Source: Ruegeria sp. R13_0
GTDB taxonomy: Bacteria > Pseudomonadota > Alphaproteobacteria > Rhodobacterales > Rhodobacteraceae
Direction: 5' to 3'
Assembly: GCF_017743995.1 (NCBI RefSeq)
Contig: NZ_JAGHRB010000014.1
Span: 40,969-104,968, forward strand
DNA: 64,000 nt
The translations under genes and the position numbers were made by a program. Below, piece after piece: positions 61,260 to 64,000 of the stretch (its first letter is position 1; every line of letters starts with the position of its first letter). The notes under the pieces are model-generated. The model worked only from the letters and a program-made list of their open reading frames with translations, was not told the DNA's origin and did not search any database.

Positions 61260-61499
61260 ATGACACACGAGTTGGTGACAAGTGTTTTTGGCTGGATGGC
61301 AATACTGAACATCGCTGTTTTGCTGTTCACAACCCTTATGATTGTGCTGCTACAGGATTGGATTGCAGGCGTTCATGCCGGAATGTTCCAAATGGAACAG
61401 CCTGATGTAAAGCGTGCCTATTTTCGCTATCTGGCCAACTACAAAATCCTCACGCTGATTTTCTGCATCATTCCGTGGCTGGCATTGAAACTGGCCTAA
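61260..61499 (+). CDS. Small membrane protein, DUF6868-like
   Basis: The 79-residue protein has two transmembrane segments (about 10-28 and 58-76) separated by a charged loop with GMFQMEQPDVKRAYFRYLANYKIL. It fits the small DUF6868-type family in which the sequence after the first helix is most conserved. No function is known. I chose the ATG at 61260, preceded by GGAGGAGG, the strongest ribosome site in the area. Confidence 0.65.
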   Translation: MTHELVTSVFGWMAILNIAVLLFTTLMIVLLQDWIAGVHAGMFQMEQPDVKRAYFRYLANYKILTLIFCIIPWLALKLA

Positions 61500-61575
61500 T
61501 GCAGAGTCAGTTGAAACACGCACATCAGAGCGTTAATTCGGAAACAGACCCCATCCAATTCTTCGGAGCCAGACC

Positions 61576-61890
61576 ATGGACAAGCAAACCGAAATCGAAC
61601 TTCAAGCCGCAGCATTCCGTCGGCTGCAAAAGCACTTGATGGAAGATCGCACGGACGTTCAGAATATTGACATGATGAATCTGGCCGGCTTCTGCCGCAA
61701 CTGCCTGTCACGCTGGTATCAGGAGGCGGCCAACGAAAAAGGCATAGAGATTGGCAAAGACGAAGCCCGTCAGATTTTCTACGGCATGACCATGGATGAA
61801 TGGAAAGCCAACTACCAGACCGAAGCCAGCCCCGACAAACAGGCCGCCTTCAAGGTCGCGTTTGAGGAAAATGTCACAAAGAGGGGCTGA
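61576..61890 (+). CDS. DUF1244 protein
   Basis: The 104-residue soluble helical protein carries the DUF1244 pattern: FRRLQKHLMEDRTDVQNIDMMNLAGFCRNCLSRWYQEAA, in which GFCRNCLS holds two cysteines, then GIEIGKDEARQIFYGMTMDEWK. The function of the family is not known to me. It is the last gene of the ordinary chromosomal region before the IS66-like element at 62000. Confidence 0.85.
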   Translation: MDKQTEIELQAAAFRRLQKHLMEDRTDVQNIDMMNLAGFCRNCLSRWYQEAANEKGIEIGKDEARQIFYGMTMDEWKANYQTEASPDKQAAFKVAFEENVTKRG

Positions 61891-62084
61891 AACCTTGACG
61901 CCAATAGGCCAATTACTCCGACTGATGACTAGTTCCCGTATGGCAGCACCCAAGAGCACGTTTTGATGCGTGCTCACATTTCTCGAGTTTAGGTTGATGG
62001 TAAGCGTTGCATCTGACCCCTTAGATAGTATCTCATCAGCCAACACCTAGAAGTACATGATGCCTCCAAAAGGATACAGGCATC

Positions 62085-62522
62085 ATGAATTCTCAAGCTC
62101 TAGGTGAACTCGCAAGTGACCAGAAAATCGAAAAAGTCTTCCATGCCTATGGCTATTCAATTCCCGTTGGGAAGGACGGCCGTCGACTGTGGCCCAGAAA
62201 ATTCAAAAATGAAGTGGGTCAACGCATGAGAACTGGACGTCTATCAACACGCGATGTCGCAAAGACATGCGGCATCTCAAGTGGTACCGCCTCCGAATGG
62301 AAAAAAGACGCTGAGCGGAAAGCTCCAGGACCGCACTCTACTCTGAAGGTAAAATCGCAACCTGTCTTTGCAGAGATTAAGGTCGACGCGGTCGAAGAGC
62401 CGATGCCAGTGGCACAAGGGCACATCATCTTCAAGCGTGGCACCTGTGAGGTCCTGCTTCCTTCAAATTACCCACTCAATCAGCTCACTGCGTTGATCAA
62501 ATCGTTTGAGGGCGACACATGA
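62085..62522 (+). CDS. tnpA: IS66-family accessory protein TnpA
   Basis: The 145-residue protein has an HTH-like region (RLSTRDVAKTCGISSGTASEWKKDAERK) and a C-terminal part IIFKRGTCEVLLPSNYPLNQLTALIKSFEG like IS66 TnpA (OrfA) proteins, which are needed for transposition of full elements. Its stop overlaps tnpB in ATGA. The reading frame is intact although the element is broken. Confidence 0.75.
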   Translation: MNSQALGELASDQKIEKVFHAYGYSIPVGKDGRRLWPRKFKNEVGQRMRTGRLSTRDVAKTCGISSGTASEWKKDAERKAPGPHSTLKVKSQPVFAEIKVDAVEEPMPVAQGHIIFKRGTCEVLLPSNYPLNQLTALIKSFEGDT

Positions 62523-62869
62523 TCGCGCCAGCAGGGAACTTCAAATTCTACGTTGCAACTAGGCCGGTCGACTTCAGGAAGGGTATGGACGGATTAGCAT
62601 CCATTGTTATGAACGAATTTGACCTCGACCCATTCAGTGGCGCTATCTTCATTTTTCGTTCCAAGCGGTCGGATCGACTCAAACTCATCGTCTGGGATGG
62701 AACTGGTCTTGTGATGACCTACAAGCGAATAGAAGGCAGGGGATTTGAATGGCCGCAAATGCGGGATGGCGTTATCAGCATCAACAAATCGCAGTTTGAA
62801 GCTCTATTTGAAGGGCTTGATTGGAAATGCGTTACACCGCGATACAGCCGACGCCCCGTGGCTGCATGA
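62519..62869 (+). CDS. tnpB: IS66-family accessory protein TnpB (Orf2)
   Basis: The 116-residue protein has the IS66 Orf2 signature: FYVATRPVDFRKGMDGLASIV, GAIFIFRSKRSDRLKLIVWDGTGLVM, YKRIEGRGFEWP. It overlaps tnpA by 4 bases and is full length, ending in RYSRRPVAA. The next gene, tnpC, should begin immediately but is absent; instead a reverse-strand frame extends over the 3' end of tnpB. Confidence 0.88.
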   Translation: MIAPAGNFKFYVATRPVDFRKGMDGLASIVMNEFDLDPFSGAIFIFRSKRSDRLKLIVWDGTGLVMTYKRIEGRGFEWPQMRDGVISINKSQFEALFEGLDWKCVTPRYSRRPVAA

Positions 62870-63502
62870 TATTCTTTTATTGCTGGCAATGGTCCAACTA
62901 CCGCTGTCCACGACCTCTGCAATTTCCCCTACGAGCCCATAGCCCAGCTCGATCTTATGCGGAATTTCTACGCCATAAAACAGATCGACATCCAAGCCCA
63001 AGTCGAAATCACTACTCAAGGGCGAGGTCGCATGTCGCGACGCAAGCGACAGCAAAGAATTTAACTCCTGGACAGTGTTCAGGAATTTTTTGCTGGATCG
63101 ATAGTATTGTCGAGCCATCACCCCAGAAATGAGTTGGGCGACGTCAGTGTAAGTGCTGCCGTTCAAAATTCCAACATGAACAGCTTCAGGTCCAAGCTGC
63201 ATCCTGAGTATCGAAGCAAATGCTGGGTGGATGCGCAGAAGAGATCTTACCGGCGCAAGCGCCCCTACTAGCGGTTTGTAGTATCGCCTTTGATCGCCCA
63301 GTTTGGCGGTCAATGCATCATTGTAGACTTGGTAGTAGGCCTCTGTCGGAAATGGAGTTTCGTCCTTTCCATTGTAAGTATACTGCGTCGGATACCCATT
63401 GGTTTCCCAATAATCTCGCAAGAAACTGTCTTGGACTTTTGCAAGTCCGCTCAAAGCATTGGACAGTCGGATTTCCCAATCCGTGGCATCAAAATTATTC
63501 AT
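62804..63502 (-). CDS. Unknown protein, 3' end fused to IS66 sequence
   Basis: I do not recognise this 232-residue product. It has a helical soluble look with no signal peptide: WEIRLSNALSGLAKVQDSF, YYKPLVGALAPVRSLLRIHP, and ILNGSTYTDVAQLISGVMARQYY. The last 22 residues come from the reverse complement of the 3' end of tnpB, so the gene has probably lost its original C-terminus at the IS66 boundary. The base composition is low in GC, suggesting transfer. It may be a broken remnant or a shortened but working accessory gene. Confidence 0.5.
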   Translation of the reverse strand: MNNFDATDWEIRLSNALSGLAKVQDSFLRDYWETNGYPTQYTYNGKDETPFPTEAYYQVYNDALTAKLGDQRRYYKPLVGALAPVRSLLRIHPAFASILRMQLGPEAVHVGILNGSTYTDVAQLISGVMARQYYRSSKKFLNTVQELNSLLSLASRHATSPLSSDFDLGLDVDLFYGVEIPHKIELGYGLVGEIAEVVDSGSWTIASNKRISCSHGASAVSRCNAFPIKPFK

Positions 63503-63618
63503 ATCTTACAAAAATATAGGATCAGTTGGATGAGACAACTCTGCTTTGTTTCAACTTAATCGTTGGTACCGAGTGTGCAATGTACTTTGTGGATCGCCCT
63601 GTAACAGTCCTTTGCTGC

Positions 63619-63849
63619 TTAAGTGTTCAGTGGTGGCACTGAGCCCGAAGCCGCCATTGATCGTGCTTTAGGATATTGCTCATGCGGCAGGATGCTAACC
63701 GCACATTCCAGACGTTCAAACTTCAGTGTCGGATGGTAGGTCGGTGGGACAAAGTGCCAATTTGCAACGATTGCGCGAATGGCCGCTAATTCAAATAAAC
63801 CAGTTTCTTGGGTAACGGACGGAGGAACCTTGGTTCGGTTATCGAAAGA
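63619..63849 (-). pseudogene. Degraded open frame, unknown family
   Basis: A 76-codon frame without a start codon, open from a TAG stop at 63852, ends in TAA at 63619. It reads plausible protein (ETGLFELAAIRAIVANWHF, PTLKFERLECAVSILP). It overlaps the frame at 63786-63998 in another phase, so a frameshift may have split one gene. I recognise no family and the match to real protein is uncertain. Confidence 0.3.
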
Positions 63850-63998
63850 CTATCTCGGTCAATCATGAATTGCTTGTTTTGACTTGCGAGCCACTGCGTC
63901 TTGCTGTTGAGCGGCGGATTTGAAGGGGTGCGCGCTAGCTCACTCCAACTCGCTACATCCAACAAACTGGTAGCGTCAGCAAAGCCTACAACAACGAC
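63786..63998 (-). pseudogene. Partial open frame at the window edge, unknown
   Basis: A frame that enters from beyond the right end and stops at 63786 reads 70 residues, including VVVVGFADATSLLDVAS and RFLRPLPKKLVYLN. It lacks a visible start. Together with the adjacent frame it may be a frameshifted accessory gene in the AT-rich right flank. Between this and the previous gene, 63503-63618, I see nothing. Confidence 0.3.
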
Positions 63999-64000
63999 TT

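Larger units (their letters stand above)
62000..62869 (+). mobile_element. Truncated IS66-family element
   Basis: The left end begins GTAAGCG at 62000, the usual terminal sequence of IS66 elements, followed by the tnpA- and tnpB-like genes in the right order. The large tnpC transposase gene and the right end are missing. The element stops near 62870, just after tnpB, where an unknown gene begins in the reverse direction. Base composition is AT-richer than the preceding genes. It is presumably no longer mobile on its own. Confidence 0.78.

Noticed and set aside
62870..63502. tnpC of the IS66 element
   Set aside because: Neither strand reads a long IS66 transposase; the plus-strand frames here are short and the minus-strand frame is unrelated.
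1..64000. tRNA genes or CRISPR arrays
   Set aside because: No cloverleaf with a CCA-type end and no evenly spaced direct repeats were noticed in the intergenic regions; a tRNAscan or CRISPR search would settle it.

Overview
The window looks like an alphaproteobacterial chromosome of the order Rhodobacterales, most likely the marine Roseobacter group. The grounds are the GC-rich coding, the gene families and several typical gene orders: an F0 ATP synthase operon with paired b and b' subunits, tandem deformylase genes ahead of fmt, a MipZ division ATPase, ffh close to rpsP-rimM-trmD, and rplT/rpmI beside an alanine symporter. No rRNA, tRNA or CRISPR array was seen. The species cannot be named from the sequence alone.

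Layout. 1-4 kb: a lipoprotein, an arginase-family ureohydrolase, two small membrane proteins, fmt and two deformylase-type genes, the second of which has lost its catalytic residues. 4-11 kb: a PatB-type C-S lyase, an L,D-transpeptidase, a glutathionyl-hydroquinone reductase, an atypical receiver protein behind a perfect CtrA-type box, cobC-cobD for cobalamin, and a lytic transglycosylase. 11-18 kb: a thioesterase, smc, and an aminotransferase divergent from a GntR/FCD regulator. 18-21 kb: a small surface-glycan islet with one methyltransferase and two glycosyltransferases. 21-23.5 kb: the F0 operon atpI-B-E-F'-F. 24-30 kb: an Imm11-like orphan, an ArsR regulator, stress proteins, a DMT exporter with its LysR regulator, azoreductase, an Asp/Glu racemase-like protein and a ProXp-ala-type tRNA deacylase.

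30-39 kb is an expanded translation/SRP block. In order it carries ffh, three tandem GNAT acetyltransferases, chorismate mutase, rpsP, bluB, a 48-residue membrane protein, rimM, a sulfotransferase-like gene and trmD. A convergent GH25 lysozyme follows, then rplS-rpmE and a clear terminator. Many of these genes overlap by 4 bases, so they are probably co-translated.

39-56 kb: two exporters, mipZ, regulators, a serine hydrolase, an adenylate cyclase, then homogentisate breakdown (MarR regulator, hmgA, a LysE-type exporter, fahA, a DOPA-dioxygenase-like protein), an acyl-CoA ligase, and a class III aminotransferase of taurine-pyruvate type. 56-62 kb: rplT-rpmI, an alanine symporter with a Usp protein, pyruvate kinase, an N-formylglutamate amidohydrolase and two small conserved genes.

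From 62 kb the sequence becomes AT-richer and mosaic. It holds an IS66 left end with tnpA and tnpB but no tnpC, fused at its broken edge to an unknown gene, and then degraded reading frames to the end of the window.
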